A stretch of DNA of 64,000 bases, from positions 496,001-560,000 of the forward strand of contig NZ_FOSQ01000002.1 of assembly GCF_900114315.1 (NCBI RefSeq), in the 5' to 3' direction. The stretch comes from Falsiroseomonas stagni DSM 19981 (GTDB taxonomy: Bacteria; Pseudomonadota; Alphaproteobacteria; Acetobacterales; Acetobacteraceae). The notes below the pieces were generated by a model. That model saw only the letters and a list, made by a program, of their open reading frames with translations, did not search any database and was not told where the DNA came from. The position numbers and the translations under genes were made by a program. Below are positions 43,585 through 53,684 of the stretch, piece by piece (position 1 is the first letter of the stretch; every line of letters starts with the position of its first letter).

Positions 43585-44475
43585 GTGTTCGAGGGTTTCA
43601 TCGAGGAAACGAGGCAGGTGGATGGCCAGGCGCTGCGCCTGCGCCGCGGCGGCAAGGGCCCTCCCCTGCTGCTGCTGCACGGCAACCCGCAGACCCATGC
43701 CATGTGGCACAAGGTGGCACCGGTGCTGGCACGTGACTTCACCGTGGTCTGCCCCGACCTGCGGGGCTACGGGCTTTCCGGCAAGCCACCCGTCTCCGCC
43801 GACCACGCCGCCTATGCGAAGCGCGCCATGGCGGCGGATATGGTGAGGCTGATGCGTGGCCTCGGCTTCGACCGCTTCCAGGTCGTGGCGCATGACCGCG
43901 GCGCGCGGGTGGCGCATCGGATGGCGCTGGATGCGCCCGACGCCGTGGAACGCCTCTGCACCATGGATATCGTGCCGACGCTGCACCATTTCGAACACAC
44001 CGACATGGCCTTTGCGCTGGGCTACTATCACTGGTTCTGGCTGGCCCAGCCGCATCCGAAGCCGGAACGGCTGATCCTTCGCGATGTCGAGGACTGGTTC
44101 GACATGCACACATCCCGCGAGCCGAAGGACAAGGGCTTCTTCCATCCCGGGGCCCGTGCCGACTACCTGACGGCGCTGCGCACGCCCGGGACCGTCGAGG
44201 CGATCTGCGAAGACTATCGCGCGGCGACCACCATCGACCTGGACCATGACCGCGCCAGCCGGGACGCCGGGCAGACGGTGCAGTGCCCGCTGCTGGCGCT
44301 CTGGGGCGCCAAGGGCAAGGTCGGGGTCTGGTACCAGCCGCTGGAGGTCTGGCGCCGCTACGCCAGCGGGCCGGTCAGCGGTGGCCCTGTCAATTCAGGG
44401 CATTACCTCGCGGAGGAAGCGCCGGAGGAGGTGCTGGCGGCCCTGGATGGGTTCCTCAGTCGAAGGGAAGGATGA
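43585..44475 (+). CDS. Alpha/beta hydrolase resembling haloacetate (fluoroacetate) dehalogenase
   Basis: A 296-residue alpha/beta hydrolase with a GTG start. LLLLHGNPQTHAMW forms the oxyanion side. The nucleophile elbow is AHDRGARVAHRM with Asp104 in place of serine, flanked by Arg105 and Arg108 that in fluoroacetate dehalogenases grip the carboxylate. Asp128 lies in MDIVP, the halide-pocket pair His149-Trp150 in YYHWFW, Tyr211 in EDYRAATTIDL, and the catalytic base His273 in NSGHYL. All align with the Rhodopseudomonas-type fluoroacetate dehalogenase as I remember it. The enzyme probably hydrolyses haloacetates or a related small acid; an epoxide-hydrolase role is less likely. It converges with the DinB gene with a 20-base overlap. 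Confidence 0.85.
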   Translation: MFEGFIEETRQVDGQALRLRRGGKGPPLLLLHGNPQTHAMWHKVAPVLARDFTVVCPDLRGYGLSGKPPVSADHAAYAKRAMAADMVRLMRGLGFDRFQVVAHDRGARVAHRMALDAPDAVERLCTMDIVPTLHHFEHTDMAFALGYYHWFWLAQPHPKPERLILRDVEDWFDMHTSREPKDKGFFHPGARADYLTALRTPGTVEAICEDYRAATTIDLDHDRASRDAGQTVQCPLLALWGAKGKVGVWYQPLEVWRRYASGPVSGGPVNSGHYLAEEAPEEVLAALDGFLSRREG

Positions 44476-44962
44476 AGGGGATATCCGTATCCCCCGTCTT
44501 CTCGCCGAAGGCGGTGATGAGGGCATGCGCCTGGCCGCGGTGATGGGTCTGATGGTTGAAGAAATGCGTCACAAGCACCCAGGTCGGCCGCGTCACGTCC
44601 CGCTGCATCGCGGCGCTGTACCAGGACAGCGTGCCGGACAGCCAGGCAAGCTCGACCGTCGCCGCCCAGGCCTCGATCCGTGCATCCGTCTCCGCACGGA
44701 CGGCCTTCAGCGCGTCCCAGTCATCATGCAGCGACACGCTGGCGGGGATCCCGACCTTCGGCGCATCCCAGCCGGCGAAGCGCCCCATCCACACCGAATC
44801 GCCCCAGACCAGATGGTTCAGCGTGGCGTGGATGGACCCGAAGAAGGCGCCCCGGTTCTCCCGCCGCTGGTCGTCGCGCAGGCGATCGGCCGCGGCGTAG
44901 AGGCGGCGGTTCATCTCCGCATTATAGGCGGCCATCAGGCGGACATGGTCGGTCGAGATCAC
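44456..44962 (-). CDS. DinB family protein
   Basis: A 168-residue four-helix-bundle protein of the DinB/YfiT superfamily. The three-histidine metal site is visible as SIHATLNHLVWGD near residue 47 and THFFNHQTHHRGQAHALI near residue 135. These proteins include thiol-dependent transferases (bacillithiol, mycothiol) and many of unknown role. The stop of the convergent dehalogenase-like gene lies inside its 3' end. Its start overlaps the 3' end of the double GNAT gene by 4 bases, so it belongs to that leftward unit. Confidence 0.82.
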   Translation of the reverse strand: MISTDHVRLMAAYNAEMNRRLYAAADRLRDDQRRENRGAFFGSIHATLNHLVWGDSVWMGRFAGWDAPKVGIPASVSLHDDWDALKAVRAETDARIEAWAATVELAWLSGTLSWYSAAMQRDVTRPTWVLVTHFFNHQTHHRGQAHALITAFGEKTGDTDIPFILPFD

Positions 44963-45957
44963 GGCACGGCCTTCCAGAAATAGAGGATGTCCCGGGGCTG
45001 CATCGCCGCGTCCAACTCGCCGCCGGGGATGCAGCCGCCCTCGGTCCAGCCGGCCACACGATACAGCGCCTCCGCCGCCGTGCCACGGCGCGTATCCAGC
45101 ACCAGCAGGCGACGGCCGATGCCACGCGCGGTCTGGTCCACGCGCCGCATGAGGGCCTGGCCGACGCCGCGACGGCGATGGGCGGGATCGACCATCAGCT
45201 TCTCGACATCGACGCGATGGGGCTGGTTCGGCTCCGTCGCCAGGGAGAGTTGCGCCGTGCCGACCAGCACGCCGTCCAGCCAGGCCACCAGCAGGATCCG
45301 CCGGCCGAGCGCGATGTCAGAGGATACCCGCTTCCAGGCATCCCGCGCCGCGGCGGGCGACAGCGGCGGCAGGTAGGACAGGCTCGCCCCCTCTGCTACG
45401 CAATCCACCAGCAGGCGGGCGAGCGCCCGCTCCGCACTCGCCGCCGCGGCCGCATCCAGCGCCTCCACCACCAGGCCGCGGATGGGCTTGGTGTAGCGGA
45501 ACTCCAGGCTGTGGGAGATGTCGTCCAGGATGCGGATGGAGCCCTGCCGGACGAAGCCGCGCTTCTCGTAGAAGCGATGCGCAGCCTCGAACCGCGTATC
45601 GGTCCAGAGCACAAGTCGATGCGCGCCGGCCTCCAGCGCGTGGCGCTCCGCCCTTTCCAGCAACTGGTGCGCAAGGCCCGTGCCGCGGGCCTCGGCCGCC
45701 ACATAGACCTTGCAGATCTCCCAGGCCTGGTCCTGGTTCAGGGGTCGCGTGGCCGCCATGCCGATGACGCGGCCATCGCGTTCCGCCACCCAGAGCGCGC
45801 CGCCGGCTTCCGCGAAATAGGTGGCCAGCGCCCGAAGCTCCGGCACCTCCGCATCCACATCCAGGATGCAGTTCGGATATTCGGACCAGCAGGCGTCGAT
45901 CAGCGCGATGAAGCCCGCTTCGTCCTCATCCCGCCCGGGGCGCAGCAGCGCGGTCAC
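44959..45957 (-). CDS. Tandem GNAT-domain N-acetyltransferase
   Basis: A 332-residue protein with two acetyltransferase folds. The first has WEICKVYVAAEARGTGLAHQLLERAERHA and HRFYEKRGFVRQGSI (about 65-150). The second has VDVEKLMVDPAHRRRGVGQALMRRVDQTA followed by ALYRVAGWTEGG (about 235-315). Each shows a Q/RxxGxG/A acetyl-CoA loop. The GTG at 45957 overlaps the stop of the upstream aminotransferase gene (GTGA), which sets the start; a longer frame to 46209 runs inside that gene. The substrate is unknown. Confidence 0.85.
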   Translation of the reverse strand: MTALLRPGRDEDEAGFIALIDACWSEYPNCILDVDAEVPELRALATYFAEAGGALWVAERDGRVIGMAATRPLNQDQAWEICKVYVAAEARGTGLAHQLLERAERHALEAGAHRLVLWTDTRFEAAHRFYEKRGFVRQGSIRILDDISHSLEFRYTKPIRGLVVEALDAAAAASAERALARLLVDCVAEGASLSYLPPLSPAAARDAWKRVSSDIALGRRILLVAWLDGVLVGTAQLSLATEPNQPHRVDVEKLMVDPAHRRRGVGQALMRRVDQTARGIGRRLLVLDTRRGTAAEALYRVAGWTEGGCIPGGELDAAMQPRDILYFWKAVP

Positions 45958-47156
45958 GACAGGCCTTTGCAGAACTCCTGGATGCGCGTGCAGGCCTCTC
46001 GCAGGCTGTCCGTATCCGTGGCGTAGGAGATGCGGATATAGGGGCTCATGCCATAGGCGCTGCCATGGACGGTCGCGACATGCGCCTCCTCCAGCACCGC
46101 CAGGGCGAAGTCGAGGTCGGTCTCGATCCTGCGGCCACCCTTGCTGGTCTTGCCGAGGCAGCCCGCCACATTCGGGAAGACGTAGAAGGCGCCTTCCGGC
46201 CGGTGGCACTGGATGCCGGGGGCCTCGTTCAGCATGTCCACCACCATGTTGCGGCGCTGGCGGTAGATCTCCGCGCGTTCCTTGACGCCGTCCTGCGGCC
46301 CGTCCAGCGCGGCGATGGCGGCGGCCTGGCCGACGCTGCTGGTGCCGGCGCTGATCTGGCTCTGCATGTTCACCATCGCGGCGATCAGATTCCTCGGACC
46401 GCCGCAGAAGCCGATGCGCCAGCCCGTCATCGCATAGGTCTTGGACACGCCGTTGACCGTCAGCACGCGGTCCTTCAGCCGTGGTTCCACATCCGCGATC
46501 GTGCAGAACTCGAACCCGTCATAGACGAGGTGCTCGTACATATCGTCGGTCAGCACCCAGACATGCGGGTGCTTCAGCAGCACCTCCGCCAGCGCCTTCA
46601 TCTCCGCCCGCGAACAGGCGGCACCCGTCGGGTTGTTCGGGAAGTTGAGGAACAGCCACTTGGTCTTCGGCGTGATGGCAGCGTCCAGATCCTCCGGCCG
46701 CAGCTTGAAGCCGTTGTTCTGCGGGCAGGCGATAGTCACCGGCGTGGCCGTCGCGAGCTTCGCCATCTCGGCGTAGCTGGTCCAGTACGGGGCGGGGATC
46801 AGCACCTCGTCACCCGGATCGCAGGTGCCGAACAGGGCGTTCATGATCACCTGCTTGCCGCCGTTGGAGATCATGATCTCGTTCAGCGCGTAGTCGAGGT
46901 TGTTGTCGCGCTTGAACTTGCGCTGCACGGCTTCCTTCAGCGCGCGGGTGCCGTCCTGGGGCGGGTACTTCGTCTCACCGCGCAGCGCCGCCTGGTAGCC
47001 GGCCTCGATCGCGTGGCGGGGGCTGTCGAAATTGGGCTCCCCGATCGCCAGGCTGATGACCTTCTGGCCGGAGGCCGCGATCTCCCGCGCGCGGTTCGTC
47101 ATCACCGCCGTGGCGGCGAGCTTGATGTCGTTCAACCTGGTGGCGAGAGCGGGCAT
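45954..47156 (-). CDS. Pyridoxal-phosphate aspartate/aromatic aminotransferase
   Basis: A 400-residue class I aminotransferase. The PLP lysine sits in [19 protein letters not shown] near residue 236. Further marks are VISLAIGEPNFDSPRHA, GETKYPPQDGTRALKEAV, FLNFPNNPTGAACSRAEM and the C-terminal arginine segment SPYIRISYATD. This is the alphaproteobacterial AspC-type aminotransferase exchanging aspartate and 2-oxoglutarate. A close paralogue is encoded 0.5 kb further on (47698-48897). It is coupled to the downstream double GNAT gene by overlap. Confidence 0.93.
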   Translation of the reverse strand: MPALATRLNDIKLAATAVMTNRAREIAASGQKVISLAIGEPNFDSPRHAIEAGYQAALRGETKYPPQDGTRALKEAVQRKFKRDNNLDYALNEIMISNGGKQVIMNALFGTCDPGDEVLIPAPYWTSYAEMAKLATATPVTIACPQNNGFKLRPEDLDAAITPKTKWLFLNFPNNPTGAACSRAEMKALAEVLLKHPHVWVLTDDMYEHLVYDGFEFCTIADVEPRLKDRVLTVNGVSKTYAMTGWRIGFCGGPRNLIAAMVNMQSQISAGTSSVGQAAAIAALDGPQDGVKERAEIYRQRRNMVVDMLNEAPGIQCHRPEGAFYVFPNVAGCLGKTSKGGRRIETDLDFALAVLEEAHVATVHGSAYGMSPYIRISYATDTDSLREACTRIQEFCKGLS

Positions 47157-47210
47157 GGTGACCGGTTTCCAGTACGAATGCCCGACATTTAGCCAAGCCG
47201 GGGCGGCCGC

Positions 47211-47651
47211 TCAATCCGCCGGGCGGTGCAGGACCCAATCGAAGGGCTGTTCGCCGGTCACGACGAAGCCGAGCCGTTCCCAGAAGCGCCGCGCGGGGCT
47301 TTCCTTCAGGACCTCGATCGCGAAGGCGCGGCCGGGATGCGTGGCCTGGATGGCACGGAACACCGCCACGCCCAGGCCCCTTCCCTGTGCCTCGGGTGCC
47401 AGGAACAGGCTGTGGATCTCGATGGCGTCGCCGCCCTGCTCGATGCCGACGCAGCCAAGCATGGCGCCGTCGGCCTCGATGACGTTCAGGATGCCGGCGT
47501 CGAACTGCTTCCGCATCCGGGCGCGGCGGCGGTCAGGGTCGTAGCGGCCGATCCGTTCCAGATGCGGGCGCATCACGCGGATCGACAGCGCCAGCATCGG
47601 TTCGAAATCCGCCTCCGCCGCGGGGCGGAGGCGGAACGCTTGGCTGGCCAT
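47211..47651 (-). CDS. GNAT family N-acetyltransferase
   Basis: A 146-residue protein with the GNAT fold: FRLRPAAEADFEPMLALS at the N-terminus, IHSLFLAPEAQGRGLGVAVFRAI (acetyl-CoA loop QGRGLG) and a terminal PARRFWERLGFVVTGEQPFDW. The substrate is unknown. It lies between two paralogous aminotransferase genes, 46 bases after the second one's stop and 54 bases before the first one's start, all on the same strand. Confidence 0.83.
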   Translation of the reverse strand: MASQAFRLRPAAEADFEPMLALSIRVMRPHLERIGRYDPDRRRARMRKQFDAGILNVIEADGAMLGCVGIEQGGDAIEIHSLFLAPEAQGRGLGVAVFRAIQATHPGRAFAIEVLKESPARRFWERLGFVVTGEQPFDWVLHRPAD

Positions 47652-47697
47652 GCGATTCAGACCTTCAGGCCTGCGGCCTTCCGGTCATCGCATGGCG

Positions 47698-49353
<1,656 letters not shown>

Positions 49354-49398
49354 CTATTCTGGATGAGCCTTGTGGATAAAGCATGGCAGCGGCGCCGC

Positions 49399-50196
49399 TC
49401 AGCCGGGGCGCCGGGGGAAGGCCACCCAGGCGGCAATGCCGATGCCGATCGCCACCACGGCCACCAGCAGCGTCGCGAGCGCGTAGAGGTCGGGCGTCAG
49501 CCCCAGCCGGACGGCGGAGAAGATGACCATCGGCAGGGTCGATGCGCCCGGGCCCGAGACGAAGCTCGCAATCACGAGGTCATCGAGCGAGAGGGTGAAG
49601 GCCAGCAGCCAGCCGGCGGCGATGGCCGGGGCGATCAGCGGCAGGGTGATCAGGAAGAACACCTTCCAGGGCCTGGCGCCCAGGTCCATGGCCGCTTCCT
49701 CCAGGCTGGTGTCGAAATCCGCCAGGCGGGCCTGCACCACCACCGCCACATAGGCGGCCCCGAAGGTGGCATGGGCGATCGCCACCGTGTCCGCCCCGCG
49801 GCCGGCCGGGAAGCCGAAGGCCTGTTCCATCGCCACGAACATCAGCAGCAGGGACAGGCCGGTGATGACTTCCGGCATCACCAGCGGTGCCGCCATGGCG
49901 CCGGCAAAGGCCGCGCGGCCGCGGAAGCGGCCCATCCGCGCCAGGGCAAAACCCGCGACCACGCCCAGCAGGGTCGCCATGGTGGCCGAGACAGCCGCGA
50001 TGCGAAGCGACAGGACCGCCGCCCCCATCAGCGCCTCGTTCTCCCACAGCGCGAAGTACCAACGCGTGGAGAAACCGGTGAAACTCGTCACCAGGCGGCT
50101 GTCGTTGAAAGAGAACAGCACCATCAACAGGATCGGGAGGTAGAGGAAGGCGAAACCAAGCCCGAGCGGGACGGCCAGCCTCGACGCGCGGCGCAT
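49399..50196 (-). CDS. potI: Polyamine-type ABC transporter permease (PotI-like)
   Basis: A 265-residue inner-membrane permease with about six membrane helices. The start MRRASRLAVPLGLGFAFLYLPILLMVLFSFNDS is characteristic of PotI/PotC. The cytoplasmic EAA loop is SLEEAAMDLGARPWKVFFLITLPLIAPAI, which docks with the ATPase. It is the last gene of the potFGHI operon, starting 2 bases after potH. The transported solute is probably putrescine or spermidine, judged from the binding protein. Confidence 0.9.
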   Translation of the reverse strand: MRRASRLAVPLGLGFAFLYLPILLMVLFSFNDSRLVTSFTGFSTRWYFALWENEALMGAAVLSLRIAAVSATMATLLGVVAGFALARMGRFRGRAAFAGAMAAPLVMPEVITGLSLLLMFVAMEQAFGFPAGRGADTVAIAHATFGAAYVAVVVQARLADFDTSLEEAAMDLGARPWKVFFLITLPLIAPAIAAGWLLAFTLSLDDLVIASFVSGPGASTLPMVIFSAVRLGLTPDLYALATLLVAVVAIGIGIAAWVAFPRRPG

Positions 50197-50198
50197 GG

Positions 50199-51080
50199 CT
50201 ACCTCCCCTCCCGCGCCGCGCGGGCCTGGAACAGGGCGATGGGCGCGACCAGGATCATCAGCAGGACGACGGCCAGGGCGGAGGCCAAGGGCCAGTCCCG
50301 GTTCTGGAAGAACTCCGTCCACAGCACGCGGCCGATCAACTGCGCCCCCGGCCCGCCGAGCAATTCCGGGATCACGAACTCACCCACCACGGGGATGAAG
50401 ACCAGCAGGAAGCCGGCCACGACGCCCGGCATGGACAGGGGCAGCGTCACCTGCAGGAAGGCGCGCCAGGGCCGCGCGCCCAGATCCTCCGCCGCTTCCA
50501 GCAAGGCGGGGTCCAGCTTGGACAGGGTGGCGTAGAGCGGCAGCACCATGAAGGGCAGGTAGCAATAGGTGATGCCGATATAGAGGGCGAAGTCGGTGTA
50601 GAGCAGGCGGAGCGGCTCCCTGATGACGCCCAGCGCCATCAAGGCGCTGTTCAGCCAGCCCTGGTCCTGGAGGATGCCGATCCAGGCGGTGATCCGCAGC
50701 AGGAAGGACGTCCAGAACGGCAGGATCACGAGCATCAGCAGCGTGGCGCGCCAGCGTTCCGGCGCGCGTGCGATGGCGAGCGCCATCGGGTAGCCGATGA
50801 GCAGGCACAGCGTGGCGGAGATCGCGGCGACGCGGAGGCTCCGGAGGCCCGCTTCAAGGTAGAAGGGGTCCTCCAGGAACAGGCGGAAATTCGCCAGGTT
50901 CAGCTGGATGACCGGCCCGCCTTCCTCGCTCCATCGCAGCAGGGGGGTATAGGGCGGCAGGCCTTCGCTCGGCTCCGCGAAGGCGATGGTCAGCACGATC
51001 AGGAAGGGTACGACGAAGAAAAGCGCCATCCAGCTCCAGGGAAGGGCCAGGACGATGGCGCGGCCAAGCCGCCCCTTCAT
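50199..51080 (-). CDS. potH: Polyamine-type ABC transporter permease (PotH-like)
   Basis: A 293-residue permease with about six membrane helices. LALPWSWMALFFVVPFLIVLTIAF starts the first. The EAA loop is ALLEAAEDLGARPWRAFLQVTLPLSMPGVVAG. WTSFLLRITAWIGILQDQGWLN is conserved in PotH/PotB. It forms a heterodimer with the PotI-like protein. Its start overlaps the upstream ATPase gene by 4 bases. Confidence 0.9.
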   Translation of the reverse strand: MKGRLGRAIVLALPWSWMALFFVVPFLIVLTIAFAEPSEGLPPYTPLLRWSEEGGPVIQLNLANFRLFLEDPFYLEAGLRSLRVAAISATLCLLIGYPMALAIARAPERWRATLLMLVILPFWTSFLLRITAWIGILQDQGWLNSALMALGVIREPLRLLYTDFALYIGITYCYLPFMVLPLYATLSKLDPALLEAAEDLGARPWRAFLQVTLPLSMPGVVAGFLLVFIPVVGEFVIPELLGGPGAQLIGRVLWTEFFQNRDWPLASALAVVLLMILVAPIALFQARAAREGR

Positions 51081-52228
51081 TCAGGCAGCACCATGCTCGC
51101 TTCAGCGTCCCAGGTGACGGCGACACGGTCATCCCAGTCGACTGGCCGCGCCGTCATGCGCCGCAGGTTCGGCTGGCTCACCCGGATCTCCTTCCCGGAG
51201 TCGAGGACCACGTAGTACATGAAGAAGTCCCCGAAATAGGCGATGTCCCGGACCCGCCCGACCAGACGGTTGTCGGCAAGCGGCGTGGCGGGGTCCGTGC
51301 GCTCGATCCGCATGCGCTCGGGCCGGATGGCGACATAGGCGCGGCTGCCGATGGGCTTGAGGGCCCCAGCCTCCGCCAGGATGTCGAAATCCAGTTCCGA
51401 ACTGCCGATTCGTGTCACCTGGTCATCCGCCGCCTCGATGACGCCTTCCAGGATATTGGCGGTGCCTAGGAATTCGGCGGTGAAGCGACTGTTCGGGAAT
51501 TCATAGACCTCCCCGGGCGTGCCCACCTGCGCCAGCGTGCCGCGATCCATCACCGCGAGGCGCGTCGCCATGGTCATCGCCTCCTCCTGGTCATGTGTGA
51601 CGATGACGAAGGTGGTGCCGGTGCGTTCCTGGATGTTGACCAGTTCGAACTGGGTCGCCTCACGCAGGTTCTTGTCCAGCGCGGAAAGCGGTTCGTCCAG
51701 CAGCAGCAGCTTGGGGCGCTTGGCGAGCGCCCGGGCCAGCGCCACGCGCGCCTTCTGGCCGCCGGACAGGGCGGCGGGCTTGCGATTGCCGAAGCCCTCC
51801 ATCTGCACCAGGGCCAGCATCTCCGCCACCCGGTCGGCGATCAGCGCCTTGGGCGCGCCTTCCTGGCGCAGGCCGAAGCCGATGTTCTGCGCCACCGTCA
51901 TGTGCGGGAACAGGGCATAGGACTGGAACATCATGTTGATGGGCCGCTCATAGGGCGGCACGCCTGCCAGGTCCTGGCCATCCAGCACGATGCGGCCTGC
52001 ATCCGGTTCGATGAAGCCGGCCAGGCAGCGCAGCAGGGTGGATTTGCCCGAGCCTGAGGCGCCGAGCAGGGCGAACAACTCACCGCGGTAGATCGGCAGC
52101 GTCACGGCATCCAGGGCGACGAAGCCGTCGAAGCGCTTCGTCACCCCCTCGATCCGCAGGAACGGATCCGCCGCCGGGTCGCGCCAGGGCTCGGCCGTAC
52201 CGGGCCGTGCCGCGACCGCACTACTCAT
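51077..52228 (-). CDS. potG: Polyamine-type ABC transporter ATPase (PotG-like)
   Basis: A 383-residue ABC ATPase. Motifs in order are FALLGASGSGKSTLLRCLAG (Walker A), the Q-loop region NMMFQSYALFPHMTVAQN, the signature ALSGGQKARVALARAL, Walker B PKLLLLDEPLSALD and the H-loop VTHDQEEAM. A C-terminal TOBE-type domain (residues ~280-380) follows, with YVAIRPERMRIER. It energises uptake through the PotH/PotI pair. It overlaps the binding-protein gene by 4 bases and potH by 4 bases. Confidence 0.93.
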   Translation of the reverse strand: MSSAVAARPGTAEPWRDPAADPFLRIEGVTKRFDGFVALDAVTLPIYRGELFALLGASGSGKSTLLRCLAGFIEPDAGRIVLDGQDLAGVPPYERPINMMFQSYALFPHMTVAQNIGFGLRQEGAPKALIADRVAEMLALVQMEGFGNRKPAALSGGQKARVALARALAKRPKLLLLDEPLSALDKNLREATQFELVNIQERTGTTFVIVTHDQEEAMTMATRLAVMDRGTLAQVGTPGEVYEFPNSRFTAEFLGTANILEGVIEAADDQVTRIGSSELDFDILAEAGALKPIGSRAYVAIRPERMRIERTDPATPLADNRLVGRVRDIAYFGDFFMYYVVLDSGKEIRVSQPNLRRMTARPVDWDDRVAVTWDAEASMVLPE

Positions 52229-53328
52229 CGGCCAGCCTTGAAACGCGCCCAGACGCGGTTGCGGGCGCGTTCCGCGGCCTGGGGCACGGCACCGATGGTG
52301 AAGAAGCGCGCGCGCATCTCCTCCGTCGGGAAGACGGAGGGATCATTGGCCACCTCCGGCGCCACCAGCGGCCGGCTGGCCGGCACCCCGTTGGGGTAGC
52401 GGACATGGTTCGTGATGTTGGCCATCACGTCGGGCTGGAGGAGGAAGTTGATGAAGGCATGCGCCGCCGCCGGGTTCGGCGCGTCCGCTGGAATCGCCAG
52501 CAGGTCGAACCAGAGCTGCGCGCCTTCCCTCGGCGCGATGTACTGGATGTTGACGCCGCGATTCGCTTCCTCCGCGCGCGCCGCCGCCTGGATGACGTCG
52601 CCGGAATAGGCGAAGGCCATGCAGAACTGCCCACCGGCCAGCGCCTCGATCACCCCGCCGGAGGAGAAGGCCCGGATGAAGGGGCGGATCGTCATCAGCG
52701 TGCGCTCGACGTCGCGCAGGTCTTCGGGACTCGTGCTGTTCGGGTCCTTGCCGAGATAGCGCAACACCATCGGAATGACGTCGGAAGCACTGTCCATCAT
52801 GACGATGCCGCAGCGCTGGAGCCTCCGCGCATTCGCGGGGTCGAGCATCAGGCGAAGGCTGTCCATGGGCGCGTCAGGCGCCAGGGCGCGCACGCGGTCC
52901 ACATTGATGCCGAGCCCGATGGTTCCGTAGAGGTACAGCGCGCCGAAGCGGTTCTCGGGATCGGAACTCGCCACCTGCTGCTGCAGCGCCGGGTCGATGT
53001 TGGCGAGGTTGGGGATCAGGCTGCGATCGAGCGGCCGGAACGCCCCGGCACGGGCGAGTCGGGAGAAGGTCGGCTCACTGGTCGGGACGACGATGTCGTA
53101 GCCGGTGCGGCCGGCGGACATGCGGCCCTCCAGCGTCTCCAGGCTGTCATAGATGTCGTATCGGACCCGGATACCTGTCTCCCGCACGAAGCGCTGGACC
53201 ATGTAGGGGTCGATATAGTCGTTCCAGTTGAAGACGTTGACGACCTGTTGTGGCTGCTGCGCCTGCGCCACCGGCGCCAGGCAGGCCGATACCAGCACGG
53301 CCGCCATCACGGCCAAACGACGGATCAT
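52225..53328 (-). CDS. potF: Polyamine-type periplasmic binding protein (PotF-like)
   Basis: A 367-residue solute-binding protein with a Sec signal peptide (MIRRLAVMAAVLVSACLAPVAQAQ). The mature start VVNVFNWNDYIDPYMVQRFVRETGIRVRYDIYDSLETLE is the hallmark of PotD/PotF proteins that bind putrescine or spermidine. YDIVVPTSEPTFSRLARAGAF and LYLYGTIGLGINVDRV follow as expected. The ATG at 53328 is chosen because the signal peptide begins there; the frame to 53508 is a non-coding extension. It heads the leftward operon potF-G-H-I. Confidence 0.93.
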   Translation of the reverse strand: MIRRLAVMAAVLVSACLAPVAQAQQPQQVVNVFNWNDYIDPYMVQRFVRETGIRVRYDIYDSLETLEGRMSAGRTGYDIVVPTSEPTFSRLARAGAFRPLDRSLIPNLANIDPALQQQVASSDPENRFGALYLYGTIGLGINVDRVRALAPDAPMDSLRLMLDPANARRLQRCGIVMMDSASDVIPMVLRYLGKDPNSTSPEDLRDVERTLMTIRPFIRAFSSGGVIEALAGGQFCMAFAYSGDVIQAAARAEEANRGVNIQYIAPREGAQLWFDLLAIPADAPNPAAAHAFINFLLQPDVMANITNHVRYPNGVPASRPLVAPEVANDPSVFPTEEMRARFFTIGAVPQAAERARNRVWARFKAGR

Positions 53329-53425
53329 ACGAGGCACTCCCGCGGTTCCATGGCAGGTTGAACCTAACACGGCATCGCGATCGCGCATCGGGCTAGAAGC
53401 CGAAACAAGACTAGGTCTTTTTTCC

Positions 53426-53454
53426 TTGACCTGTGATGTGCCGCGCTGTACAGA
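53426..53454 (+). promoter_or_regulatory. Probable promoter of the tail-spike-like cluster
   Basis: TTGACC (53426-53431), a 17-bp spacer and TACAGA (53449-53454), read rightward in the 356-base gap between potF and the first gene of the cluster. The boxes match sigma-70 well. A transcript would carry a ~220-base leader with a strong hairpin just before the first ATG. The rest of the gap shows no gene. Confidence 0.5.
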
Positions 53455-53628
53455 TGGCGCGCCACGGGGCGAATTGCGCCCCGCTCCCTGCCCCGGATTT
53501 GCGCGCACGTCGCGATATCAATGGGAACCAGGCGAAGGGCACCCGTCCTTGCACCTCTCAACCCAGTCCTGACCTCAACGGGCAATGCCCGTCGACAGGA
53601 TGATAATCCCCACCCCACCCCCGGATCA

Positions 53629-53656
53629 CCGGGGCGCGCAGCCCTGCGCGCCCCGG
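53629..53656 (+). other. Strong GC hairpin in the leader before the tail-like cluster
   Basis: CCGGGGCGCGCA (53629-53640) pairs perfectly with TGCGCGCCCCGG (53645-53656) around a GCCC loop. It lies 28 bases before the ATG at 53685 and is not followed by a T-run. It may block or pause ribosomes or stabilise the 5' end of the transcript. Confidence 0.6.
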
Positions 53657-53684
53657 GCCGCCGGCTGTCCGAACGGAGACGACG

